The position numbers and the translations under genes were made by a program. From assembly GCA_022791635.1 (NCBI GenBank), contig JAAVZL010000013.1:51661-115660 (forward strand): 64,000 bases of DNA, in the 5' to 3' direction. The DNA is from Lachnospiraceae bacterium (GTDB lineage Bacteria > Bacillota > Clostridia > Lachnospirales > Lachnospiraceae). The notes under the pieces were generated by a model, which saw nothing but the letters and a program-made list of their open reading frames with translations, had not been told where the DNA came from and searched no databases. Positions 35,548 to 43,343 of the stretch are shown here, one piece after another; position 1 is the stretch's first letter, and the number at the start of each line of letters is the position of its first letter.

Positions 35548-36084
35548 ATGACGAAACGAATGAATTACAATCTAGTGGGAGGGTTGGCGGCGGCGGTTCT
35601 TGTGTGGCTTGATCAGTGGACCAAGGGCCTGGCAGTCACCCATTTGAAGGGGCAGGAGCCCTTTGTGCTGTGGGAGGGTGTGTTTGAGCTTAATTACCTG
35701 GAGAATCGGGGAGCGGCCTTTGGTATGTTTCAGGGGCAGAAGGTGATGTTTCTTTTGTGCACGGTTTTGATTCTGGGTCTGGTGGTTTTTTATTATCAGC
35801 GGCTGCCGGAGGGGAGGCGATTTTATCCTATACGGTTGGTGGGAATCCTTCTTGTGGCGGGCGCTATCGGTAATCTCATTGATCGGACGGTGAATTCTTA
35901 TGTAGTGGATTTTTTCTACTTTAAGTTGATTGACTTTCCGGTGTTCAATGTGGCGGACTGCTATGTGACGGTGGGGGCGGCTCTTTTGGCGGTTCTCATC
36001 CTGTTTTATTATAAGGAGGAGGAGCTGGGATTTTTCTCTCTTAGAAGGAAAGAGGCTGAGGATGAGCGGGAAAAGGAGCTTTGA
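35548..36084 (+). CDS. lspA: Lipoprotein signal peptidase
   Basis: Removes signal peptides from diacylglyceryl-modified prolipoproteins. 178 residues and four membrane helices. Motifs are ENRGAAFGMF, AGAIGNLIDR with VVDFFYF (catalytic Asp) and FNVADCYVTVGA (second Asp). It starts two bases after aroB. A ~25-residue charged tail follows the last helix. It overlaps the next gene by 23 bases. Likely clients here include the lipoprotein at 9721 and the rhamnose-binding protein at 45661. Confidence 0.96.
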   Translation: MTKRMNYNLVGGLAAAVLVWLDQWTKGLAVTHLKGQEPFVLWEGVFELNYLENRGAAFGMFQGQKVMFLLCTVLILGLVVFYYQRLPEGRRFYPIRLVGILLVAGAIGNLIDRTVNSYVVDFFYFKLIDFPVFNVADCYVTVGAALLAVLILFYYKEEELGFFSLRRKEAEDEREKEL

Positions 36085-36994
36085 GGTTGTGGGGGAGGAT
36101 GGGCTTCGCATTGATCGGTATTTGGCGGAGAGGATGCCGGAGGTTTCCCGATCCTATTTGCAGAAGGTGATCAAGGACGGAGGCGTTTTGCTGCTTGGGA
36201 AGCCTGTGAAGGCAAATTACCGGGTGTGCTTTGGGGATGTGATTGAGGTGGAACTTCCCGAGGCGGTGGAGCCAGAGACGCGGCCGGAGCAGATGGAGCT
36301 TAACATTTTGTATGAGGATGAGGACCTTCTTTTTGTGAATAAACCGAAGGGGATGGTGGTGCATCCTTCGGCGGGGCATGCCACGGGGACGCTGGTGAAT
36401 GGGCTTTTGTATCACTGCAGGGGGGAGCTTTCCGGGATTAACGGGGTGTTAAGACCTGGGATTGTGCATCGGATTGACAGGGATACTACCGGGGTTTTGG
36501 TGGTTTGTAAGAATGATCGGGCTCATCTTTGTGTGGCGGAGCAGTTGAAGGAGCATTCGATTACCAGGCGGTATCGGGCGGTGGTTTGCGGGAATGTAAA
36601 GGAGGATGCCGGGACGGTGGATGCGCCGATTGGGAGGCATCCGGTGGATCGGAAGCGGATGGCCGTGGTTTCCCGGGGAGGGAAGCGGGCTGTGACGCAT
36701 TATCGGGTTTTGGAACGGTTTGGGAAGTATACCTATGTGGAGTGTGAGCTGGAGACGGGGAGGACGCATCAGATTCGGGTTCATATGGGGAGTATTGGGT
36801 TTCCGCTTTTGGGGGATGAGGTTTACGGGAGGGGGAGGAATCCCTTTGGAGTGGAGGGGCAGGTTTTGCATGCTATGGTTTTGGGGGTGAGGCATCCGGG
36901 TACTGGGGAGTATTTGGAGGTGGAGGCGCCGATTCCGGGGTATTTTTTGGAGGTTTTGGAGAGATTGAGGACGGACGGGTCTCGCACAAAATAA
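36062..36994 (+). CDS. rluD: RluD-family pseudouridine synthase
   Basis: 310 residues. An S4 domain comes first (LRIDRYLAERMPEVSRSYLQKVI), then the catalytic domain with HRIDRDTTGVLVV (catalytic Asp) and GRTHQIRVHMGSIGFPLLGDEVYG. It probably modifies 23S rRNA. The last residues and the stop codon are encoded by the left arm of palindrome E3, which begins at 36977. The coding strand is increasingly rich in GGG and poor in C toward that element. Start at ATG 36062 within lspA. Confidence 0.93.
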   Translation: MSGKRSFEVVGEDGLRIDRYLAERMPEVSRSYLQKVIKDGGVLLLGKPVKANYRVCFGDVIEVELPEAVEPETRPEQMELNILYEDEDLLFVNKPKGMVVHPSAGHATGTLVNGLLYHCRGELSGINGVLRPGIVHRIDRDTTGVLVVCKNDRAHLCVAEQLKEHSITRRYRAVVCGNVKEDAGTVDAPIGRHPVDRKRMAVVSRGGKRAVTHYRVLERFGKYTYVECELETGRTHQIRVHMGSIGFPLLGDEVYGRGRNPFGVEGQVLHAMVLGVRHPGTGEYLEVEAPIPGYFLEVLERLRTDGSRTK

Positions 36995-37081
36995 GCCGGC
37001 AGACTTTTCCATATCCGTGTTCGCACGGTTCGCGGACACTGGATATCGGAAAAGTCTGCCGGCTTATTTTGCGCGAGACCC
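36977..37081 (+). repeat. Palindromic element E3 (medium form)
   Basis: GGGTCTCGC at 36977 pairs with GCGAGACCC ending 37081, and pairing runs through AAAATAAGCCGGCAGACTTTTCC with one mismatch. The core follows: CCATATC opposite GATATCGG (bulged G), then GTGTTCGC, loop ACGGTTC, GCGGACAC as the tip. It lacks the distal GTCTGCT arm of E2, E4 and E5. It contains the rluD stop codon and lies between convergent rluD and yfhO. Confidence 0.87.
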
Positions 37082-37102
37082 TGGGGTTGGCAATGTTATG
37101 AG

Positions 37103-37153
37103 GTTAAGCCAGCAAAGACTGCCGGAGCCTTCATAAGCCTTTCAGGGCTTAAC
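37103..37153. terminator. Weak inverted repeat between rluD and yfhO
   Basis: GTTAAGCC (37103-37110) and GGCTTAAC (37146-37153) flank 35 bases just before the yfhO stop. It could terminate either convergent gene, but there is no T-run on either strand. Confidence 0.3.
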
Positions 37154-39976
37154 TTAGTTAGGGGCGTCGTTTTGGGGCGCTTTTTTTCGTTCGTAGATCA
37201 GGTATAGGATCCAATTGGCGAGAGCCAGGGCGGTGATGGTGAGGCCCAGGGTTAGGCCTGGGGTGCGGTAGTGGAGTTCGATGGTGTGGGTGCCCGGGGT
37301 TAGGGGGAGGGCGGTGAACATGGTGTTGGCTTGCTTTAGAGGGGTGGGGGTGCCGTCTACCTGGGCGGTCCAGCCTTTGGAGTAGGGGAGGGACAGGCAG
37401 AGGTGCTTTTCCTCGGAGAGGGTGATGGTGCCGGTGATGTGGTTGCCTTCGTAGGTGAGGTTTTCAAGCTTTTCCTGGCGGAGGGTGTTAAGTTCCTCGG
37501 GGAGGGTGGTTAGGGGGAGGCAGGAGAGGGTGAGGCTTTCAAAGGTGTATACGCCCCGGTAGGGGAGGCGGAGGGTGATGGTGTGCTGGGGGGCTTCGGT
37601 ATAGCCCATGTTGAGGAGGAAGTCGGAGCGGTCGTAGGAGCTTTCGGTGAGGGCGGTGTAGTAGCAGAAGGTGGTGCTTAAGGCTTCGGAGGTGCAGGTG
37701 ATGGGGAACTGGGCGTTTCCGGAGAAGAGGTGGTTGGCTCTTTTCTGGCTGTGTTTTTCGTAGGGGGTGAGGGATTCCTTTTCTTCGGAGAAGAAGGGAG
37801 CTGTGGGGGAGGTGTTTTGGAGTTGCCATTCGGTTAGGCCCTGGGCTTTGAGTCCTGTGATCTGGAGGTAGGTTTCGCAGGCGGGGAGGCCCTCGAAGGT
37901 GAGGGTGAGCTCGGCCTGGTCGGTGAGGGCGTAGTAGGAGCCTTCAAGCTCCAGAATGTCGGAGCTGTGGGAGATCTCGAAGGGGATGGGCTGGTCGGCG
38001 AAGGATAAGGGGGGCTCGGGGGTGCCCTGGGGCAGATCTTCTAGGACTACCGCCTGGAGGAGGGACTGCTGCCGTTGGAGGTAGGGGAGGGATTCATAAG
38101 CGTCTCTGGAGAGGAGGTGGGCGCAGGTGTAGCCGAAGGGGAGGTAGCTTTCGGTCTCGGAGGCGTAGTAGAGATCCTCCAGGTAGTCGAAGGGTTTGGA
38201 ATCCCGGAAGGGATAGGGGAGGTATTTGTTGGGGTCGTACTGGATGTACCAGCGGACGCCGGCCAGGGCGTGGAGCTGGGCCCGGTGGTCCAGGTCGTCG
38301 TATTTGAAGGCGCGCTCTTCGAAGGGCAGGGCCAGCTCGTTGAAGAACTGGGTGATGGCGCCGTTTGACAGGCTCCAGTAGTAGTGGATGCTGTGGGCCT
38401 TGTGGTTCAGGGTGTCGTTGCGCACGGGGACGATGTCCTGGGCGTAGCGGGAGAATTCGCCGTCTTGCTCCAGAAACAGGTTTGCCATGCCGGAGGCGGA
38501 CTGCTCCAGGGCGGAGAAGCCCTTGCCTGCGTCTACGAAGCGGGCAAGATGGTTGTCCATGTTGCTGCGGTAGTAGAGAAGGGAATTGGCGCAGAGGTTG
38601 AGGCAGAGGAGGAGAAGGGGCAGTTGTGGGCCTTTTTTTTGGAGGATTTTTGGGGCGTTTGCCGGAATCAGGCTCTTAAGGTGCGGGGCTTCTCTTAGGA
38701 GGAGCAGGGTGAGAAGTACCAGGAAGAGGGCAAAATATGCGTGGCTGGAGCCGGAGGTTTGGGGCAGGATCAAAAGGATGCCGTAGGCAAACAGGAGGGC
38801 CAGGAGTCCTCCCGTCTCTTTTGGGGTGAGGGTGAAAAGATCCGGCCAGAGGAAGGCGGTGATGAGGGCGATGAGGAAGGCGTAGCCAAAGCACCAGCGG
38901 TTGGCTGCGTAGGAAAAGCCGTTCAGGAAGGAGCCGGCTGCAGGGAGGAGGAGGAGGGCTGTGAGTACAAGAAAGCCGATCTTGAGGCCCTGGAAGCGCT
39001 TTCTTTTTAAGAAGAGCAGCAGGACGCAGAGAAGGGCCGGGGTGGCAAAGCAGAGATAGGTCCAGCTGGAGGAGTAGGTCAGAGAGACAAACTGGTCCAG
39101 AAGGCGCTCGTAGTAGCTCCACTCGTAGAGGGGGGAAAAGCCTAAGTGGGTGTTGGAGCGCATATCTGATAGAAATTGGAGCAGTATGGGCAGTAAAAGG
39201 ACGGCGGCCATGGCGGTTCCGGTAACGGAAAAGAAGAGGGTCCTGCCAAGGCAGCCTGTAAGCTCCTGCTTCCAATTGTGGTGCTCCATGGTGCAGAAGC
39301 GGATGATGCAGTAGAGAATGGTCAGAATTACCAGCATATAAAAGAAATAGAAATTACTCAGGGCGGAGAGGGCAGTCACGGCAATCAAAAGATGGCCCTT
39401 TTCTTTGTGGAATACGCGCTCTACGCCGAGGAGGAGCAGGGGGAGGTAGATCATGGGGTTGATAAAGTAAGGGTGCATGGGAGCCAGGACGATGGCGTAG
39501 CCGCAAAAGACATAGAGAAGGCTTCCTGCAAGGACGGCCGTTCCCTCCCGCTTCATGCGGAAGCAGTAGCAGGAAAAGGCGATGCCGGCAAGGTAGAGGC
39601 GAAGGAGGATTAGAAAATCGTAGAGTCCCTCCAAAAAACGGACGGGCACCAGGAAGGACAAAAGATTCAAGGGATCTCCGATCACATAGTAATGAAGGGT
39701 GGTGAGAACATCGGAGCCATAGCCGATGGCGGAATCCCACAGGGGAACGGACAAGCGATGTTCTGTGACAAGGGTGCGCAGAATGGTAAGGCCCCAGTTG
39801 CGGAAGTAGACCAGGGAATTAAAGTGCTGGGTAAGGCCGTCGGGCTTCCAGATCAGGGATTTCCCGTTCCACCAAAAGGGTGAAAAGATAAGGAAGGATA
39901 AGGACAGAAACAGGATGGTATAGCAGAGAAAATAGTAACGCCGTCCGGCGGTGTTTAATCTGGAAGTCAGCTTCAT
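37154..39976 (-). CDS. YfhO-family multi-helix membrane protein
   Basis: 940 residues. After KLTSRLNTAGRRYYFLCYTILFLSLSFLIF come about 11-13 membrane helices over residues 15-450, including DGLTQHFNSLVYFRNWG in the first external loop, then a large extracytoplasmic region and one C-terminal helix (LTLGLTITALALANWILYLIY). YfhO proteins are GT-C-like and are linked to glycosylation of lipoteichoic acid in Bacillus and Listeria. The 3' half has an abnormal coding strand, rich in CCC/CCT/CTC: it is the complement of the G-rich tract beside E3. Confidence 0.88.
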   Translation of the reverse strand: MKLTSRLNTAGRRYYFLCYTILFLSLSFLIFSPFWWNGKSLIWKPDGLTQHFNSLVYFRNWGLTILRTLVTEHRLSVPLWDSAIGYGSDVLTTLHYYVIGDPLNLLSFLVPVRFLEGLYDFLILLRLYLAGIAFSCYCFRMKREGTAVLAGSLLYVFCGYAIVLAPMHPYFINPMIYLPLLLLGVERVFHKEKGHLLIAVTALSALSNFYFFYMLVILTILYCIIRFCTMEHHNWKQELTGCLGRTLFFSVTGTAMAAVLLLPILLQFLSDMRSNTHLGFSPLYEWSYYERLLDQFVSLTYSSSWTYLCFATPALLCVLLLFLKRKRFQGLKIGFLVLTALLLLPAAGSFLNGFSYAANRWCFGYAFLIALITAFLWPDLFTLTPKETGGLLALLFAYGILLILPQTSGSSHAYFALFLVLLTLLLLREAPHLKSLIPANAPKILQKKGPQLPLLLLCLNLCANSLLYYRSNMDNHLARFVDAGKGFSALEQSASGMANLFLEQDGEFSRYAQDIVPVRNDTLNHKAHSIHYYWSLSNGAITQFFNELALPFEERAFKYDDLDHRAQLHALAGVRWYIQYDPNKYLPYPFRDSKPFDYLEDLYYASETESYLPFGYTCAHLLSRDAYESLPYLQRQQSLLQAVVLEDLPQGTPEPPLSFADQPIPFEISHSSDILELEGSYYALTDQAELTLTFEGLPACETYLQITGLKAQGLTEWQLQNTSPTAPFFSEEKESLTPYEKHSQKRANHLFSGNAQFPITCTSEALSTTFCYYTALTESSYDRSDFLLNMGYTEAPQHTITLRLPYRGVYTFESLTLSCLPLTTLPEELNTLRQEKLENLTYEGNHITGTITLSEEKHLCLSLPYSKGWTAQVDGTPTPLKQANTMFTALPLTPGTHTIELHYRTPGLTLGLTITALALANWILYLIYERKKAPQNDAPN

Positions 39977-40113
39977 AACGGTTCCCCTTGGATTATTTTG
40001 TCATTTAATTTCATTATATAGGAAGAAAAGCGAAAAGTCTATGAACTTTTTGCTTGCCAATTCCGAATACTTATGATACAATAATCTTCGTTGCAGAGCG
40101 CGCCTCTGAACAA

Positions 40114-40196
40114 GCCGGCGTGTCGGAATGGCAGACGAGGCAGACTCAAAATCTGTTGTGGGCAACCACGTGCGGGTTCAAGTCCCGCTGCCGGCA
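40114..40196 (+). tRNA. tRNA-Leu, anticodon CAA
   Basis: 83 bases. Acceptor GCCGGCG pairs with TGCCGGC (one G-T), discriminator A. The anticodon stem is GCAGA/TCTGT around loop CTCAAAA, so the anticodon is CAA (reads UUG). A long variable arm (GTGGGCAACCAC) marks a class II tRNA. The T-arm is GCGGGTTCAAGTCCCGC. No CCA is encoded. It is a likely MiaA substrate because A37 and the UNN codon fit. Confidence 0.97.
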
Positions 40197-40201
40197 GATT
40201 C

Positions 40202-40248
40202 AAAATCGCTGAAAGACCTGAAAATGGAAGCTTTCAGCGATTTTTTTG
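40202..40248 (+). terminator. Intrinsic terminator of tRNA-Leu
   Basis: AAAATCGCTGAAAG pairs with CTTTCAGCGATTTTTTT across a ~20-base loop, ending in seven T. Confidence 0.88.
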
Positions 40249-40306
40249 TATATTTTATCCAGAAGCGGCATATACTGCTAGTAGTTTGAATAAAAGCAGT
40301 ATGACC

Positions 40307-40543
40307 GAGCGGGATATTGCGGAACTAAAAACAGCAATATCCCCGAGACGCATAGAAGCATTTACGGACGTATGCTTCTACGGCCGGAAATGCTTCTCGG
40401 CAAAGATGTGTCGAGCGGGATATTGCGGAACTGGAAACAGCAATATCCCCGAAGTGCATAGAAGGATTTACGGGCGCATGTTTTTGCGGCCGGAAATTCT
40501 TCTTGGCAGGATGCACTGAGCGGGATATTGCGGAACTGGAATA
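40307..40543 (+). repeat. R2 element, tandem copy (two ~105-base units)
   Basis: GAGCGGGATATTGCGGAACT recurs at 40307, 40413 and 40518, so two units of 106 and 105 bases plus an end box. In each unit GGGATATTGC pairs with GCAATATCCC around GGAACT-containing loops. A central hairpin is built from AGAAG.ATTTACGG and GGCCGGAAAT.CTTCT inside GTGCAT/ATGCAC arms. The end box runs into GGAACTGGAATAGGAGG, which is the ribosome binding site of the gene at 40557. From 40000 to 40556 only the tRNA, its terminator and this repeat are seen. Confidence 0.85.
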
Positions 40544-40556
40544 GGAGGACAAACAT

Positions 40557-40793
40557 ATGGCAAGGCCAAGGACAAGAGTGAGAAAGAGCTATGAGGAACT
40601 GCTGGCAGAGAATGAGGAGAAGCTTCGGAAGCATACGGAGGCTGTTTCTATGCTTCAGAAGGAGCGGGAGGAGCTTTTAAAGGCAAAGCGTGACGAGGAG
40701 ATGCAGGAGCTGTATGCTTATATGCAGGAGAATCAGCTGTCTGCGGAGGATATCATTGCCAGCCTGGAGGGACGTGAGCTGGCAGCCTCTTAA
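40557..40793 (+). CDS. Small coiled-coil protein
   Basis: 78 residues, about half Glu, Lys and Arg: RVRKSYEELLAENEEKLRKH, then KEREELLKAKRDEEMQELYAYMQEN, predicted as continuous helix or coiled coil. A short C-terminal ENQLSAEDIIASLEGRELA could be a second helix. It has a strong ribosome binding site (AGGAGG) supplied by the end of R2. Its TAA overlaps the stop of the convergent AraC gene (TTAA shared). No family recognised. Real-gene status rests on codon pattern and the ribosome binding site. Confidence 0.65.
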   Translation: MARPRTRVRKSYEELLAENEEKLRKHTEAVSMLQKEREELLKAKRDEEMQELYAYMQENQLSAEDIIASLEGRELAAS

Positions 40794-41638
40794 AAAGCCT
40801 CCCGGTACTCGCTGGGCGTCATGTCCGTAAGCTTTTTGAAGGAGCGGCTGTAGGTTAAGGTATTCTTAAAGCCCACCTCTGTGGCAATGGCATGAATGGA
40901 CAGCTTGGAGTAGGTAAGAAACTCCTTGGATTTGTTGACCCTGTATTCAGTGAGGTACTGATACAGGGTTTTTCCTGTGTGCTCTTTAAAAAGCTTACAG
41001 AAGTAAAATTTGGAAAAATTTACCTTCTGGCAGATGCTGTCCACGGACAAGTCGTCCTTGTAGTGCTCGTCAATGTATTTCAGCGCCATGTTTACAATGG
41101 TCTGCTGCACCGGGGTTAAAAGCCTTGCCTCCTCGATCTCATGGGTTACAATCAAAAGCTCGTGGATGATCTGGTGGAGCAGGTAGCAGGCCTCCATCTG
41201 GGTGAAGAGATCCTTGGTGTAGGGGGAGATGCACAGGGCGGTAAAATGTACGGAGATATTGTGGAGCGGGGTGACGGGGATGACGCCTTTTTTCCCGCGT
41301 ATCATATTATAGTAGAGCTTGGCATGGCTTCCGGAAAAAATAATATAAAAATATCTCCAGCTTGGCGTAGCTCTGGAAAAGCGCAGGCGGGTATTGCAGT
41401 TGGAGATGACGATATGCTCCTTGTGGACATACTGGACCTCCTTGTACTTGGTATACTGGGCGACGCCGTCCAGAAGGTAGAAAATAATGAATTCGGAATA
41501 ATTGGCATTGCATTTTAGCTCCCGCTCATTGGAATATCCGCACTGAAGGACCTGAAAAGGGAGGCTGGCGGACTTGTCGGGCAGAAGATTTGACTTATGG
41601 ATATATTTGGGGGGATACTCTTTTTGTGGTAATTTCAT
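40790..41638 (-). CDS. AraC-family regulator of the rhamnose operon
   Basis: 282 residues: an N-terminal cupin-like sensor (residues ~25-110, FIIFYLLDGVAQYTKYKEVQYV) and a C-terminal double helix-turn-helix (about 180-282) with DLSVDSICQKVNFSKFYFCKLFKEH and SIHAIATEVGFKNTLTYSRSFKKL. It is divergent from the sugar ABC transporter and rha enzymes, so it is the likely rhamnose-responsive activator. A direct-repeat operator lies in the shared promoter (41730-41762). Specificity for rhamnose is inferred from neighbours. Confidence 0.9.
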   Translation of the reverse strand: MKLPQKEYPPKYIHKSNLLPDKSASLPFQVLQCGYSNERELKCNANYSEFIIFYLLDGVAQYTKYKEVQYVHKEHIVISNCNTRLRFSRATPSWRYFYIIFSGSHAKLYYNMIRGKKGVIPVTPLHNISVHFTALCISPYTKDLFTQMEACYLLHQIIHELLIVTHEIEEARLLTPVQQTIVNMALKYIDEHYKDDLSVDSICQKVNFSKFYFCKLFKEHTGKTLYQYLTEYRVNKSKEFLTYSKLSIHAIATEVGFKNTLTYSRSFKKLTDMTPSEYREAF

Positions 41639-41729
41639 ACGACGTCGCAGCCTTTCCGGAGAACAATTGTTTGAAATGACAAATAATTCACATATTTTTT
41701 TCCACTATAGCACAAAAATGATAGAAAAG

Positions 41730-41791
41730 CAATATTTGATAGCGAAAAAACAATATTTGATATTGAATATTCCCTATTTTTAGGGTTATCT
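41730..41791 (+). promoter_or_regulatory. AraC-type operator and rha promoter
   Basis: CAATATTTGATA occurs twice, at 41730-41741 and 41751-41762, 21 bases apart start to start (two helical turns), the geometry of AraC-family sites. The second copy directly abuts a -35-like TTGAAT (41763-41768), followed by 17 bases and TTATCT (41786-41791). This resembles an activator touching RNA polymerase at a weak promoter. Confidence 0.75.
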
Positions 41792-41828
41792 AGTAGCATG
41801 AAGACCAAGCAAGGAAGGAGAAGATAGG

Positions 41829-43343
41829 GTGAACGAGCAAAATTACATTCTCGAGCTGAAGGATGTTGTCAAGACCTTCGGCGGTGTCACTGCTCTGGCC
41901 GGCGTGCAGTTTCAGCTGAAAAAGGGTGAAATCCATGCACTGATGGGCGAGAACGGTGCAGGAAAATCCACCTTCATCAAGGTTATCACAGGCGTTCATC
42001 AGCCGGACAGCGGAATTATGCTGCTGGAGGGCGAGCGGATTACCCCCAGGAATACCATGGATTCGGCAAAGCTGGGAATCGCAGCCATTTATCAGCATGT
42101 AACGGCGTTTCCGGATCTGTCTGTGACTGAAAATATTTTTATGGGACAGGAGATCAAGAACAAGCTGGGCATGTATGACTGGCGTCAGATGAACCAGCGG
42201 GCCAAGGAGCTCATGGAACCCTTAAGCAAGGAGATTGACGTGACAAAGCCCATGGGGTCTTTAAGCGTTGCGGCACAGCAGCTGGTAGAGATTGCCAAGG
42301 CCCTTTCCAGAGATGCAAGAATTCTCATCATGGATGAGCCTACGGCTTCTCTGACTGCCAATGAGTGTGAGGAGCTTTACGCCATTGCGGAGCGGCTTCG
42401 GGACGAAGGGGTTTCCATTATTCTGATTTCCCATCGGTTTGAGGACATGTACCGCCTGGCTACCCGGGTGACCGTGTTCCGGGATGCACAGTACATAGGC
42501 TGCTGGGATGTGGATAAGATTTCCAACCAGAAGCTCATCGGAGCCATGGTAGGCCGTGAGTTGGATCAGATGTATCCGGAAAAGACGGCCCGCATTGGCG
42601 AGACCATCTTGCAAGTGGAAAATATTTCCAAAGAGGGATATTTTAAAAATATTTCCTTTGACGTGAGAAAGGGTGAAATCCTGGCCCTTACAGGACTGGT
42701 AGGCGCAGGACGGACGGAGGTCTGCCAGACGATTTTCGGAATTATGAATCCCGACAGTGGACGGATTCTTCTGGAGGGGAAGGAGGTCCATGTGAAGTCG
42801 CCGGTGGAGGCCTTTGAGTACGGTATTGGCCTGCTTCCGGAGAACCGGCAGACCCAGGGACTTATCAACGAGCTTCCCATCTACCAGAATGTGTCCTCTG
42901 CGGATATGAAGCAGTTTGCCAAGGCAAATATGCTGGATGAGAAGGCGGAGATTCAAAAAGCCATTGAGCTCTGTCAGAAGATTGCCTTAAAGGCCAAGGA
43001 CATCAGCGCGCCTCCCTCCTCGCTGTCGGGAGGTAATCAGCAGAAGGTGGTATTTGCCAAGCTTCTCAACTGTTCCTTAAAGGTGCTGATTCTTGACGAG
43101 CCTACCAAGGGTATTGACGTAGGCGCCAAGTACTCCATTTATGAGATTATGAACGAACTGGCCGCAAACGGCTATGCCATCATCATGGTTTCCTCCGAGA
43201 TGCCGGAGGTACTGGGGATGGCGGATCGGATTGTAGTCATGAAGTCCGGCCATGTGACCGGCGAATTTGACAACAAAGAGGTATCGCAGGAAATGATTAT
43301 GGCAGCCTCATTGGGTGAGCAGAGGAAGGAGGCCAGGGCATGA
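41829..43343 (+). CDS. Sugar ABC transporter ATP-binding protein (rhamnose)
   Basis: 504 residues with two ABC domains in tandem, as in RbsA/MglA/RhaT-type importers. The first has GENGAGKSTFIKV, the weak signature LSVAAQQLVEIAKA and LIMDEPTASL; the second has GLVGAGRTEVCQ, LSGGNQQKVVFAKL and LILDEPTKGIDVG. The degenerate second Walker A (GAGRT) is normal for the family. Start GTG 41829 after AAGGAG. It overlaps the first permease by ATGA. Rhamnose is assigned from the linked rhaBA genes. Confidence 0.93.
   Translation: MNEQNYILELKDVVKTFGGVTALAGVQFQLKKGEIHALMGENGAGKSTFIKVITGVHQPDSGIMLLEGERITPRNTMDSAKLGIAAIYQHVTAFPDLSVTENIFMGQEIKNKLGMYDWRQMNQRAKELMEPLSKEIDVTKPMGSLSVAAQQLVEIAKALSRDARILIMDEPTASLTANECEELYAIAERLRDEGVSIILISHRFEDMYRLATRVTVFRDAQYIGCWDVDKISNQKLIGAMVGRELDQMYPEKTARIGETILQVENISKEGYFKNISFDVRKGEILALTGLVGAGRTEVCQTIFGIMNPDSGRILLEGKEVHVKSPVEAFEYGIGLLPENRQTQGLINELPIYQNVSSADMKQFAKANMLDEKAEIQKAIELCQKIALKAKDISAPPSSLSGGNQQKVVFAKLLNCSLKVLILDEPTKGIDVGAKYSIYEIMNELAANGYAIIMVSSEMPEVLGMADRIVVMKSGHVTGEFDNKEVSQEMIMAASLGEQRKEARA

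Noticed and set aside
40114..40196. tRNA-Leu as an integration site of a mobile element
   Set aside because: No integrase, no repeated tRNA 3' end found nearby, and neighbouring genes are ordinary chromosomal ones.
40091..40519. 142-codon open frame across the tRNA region
   Set aside because: It runs through tRNA-Leu, its terminator and R2 repeats; no ribosome binding site or family likeness.
40307..40543. Tandem repeats that could suggest a CRISPR array
   Set aside because: Units are ~105 bases with internal hairpins, only two copies, no spacers of constant length and no cas genes.
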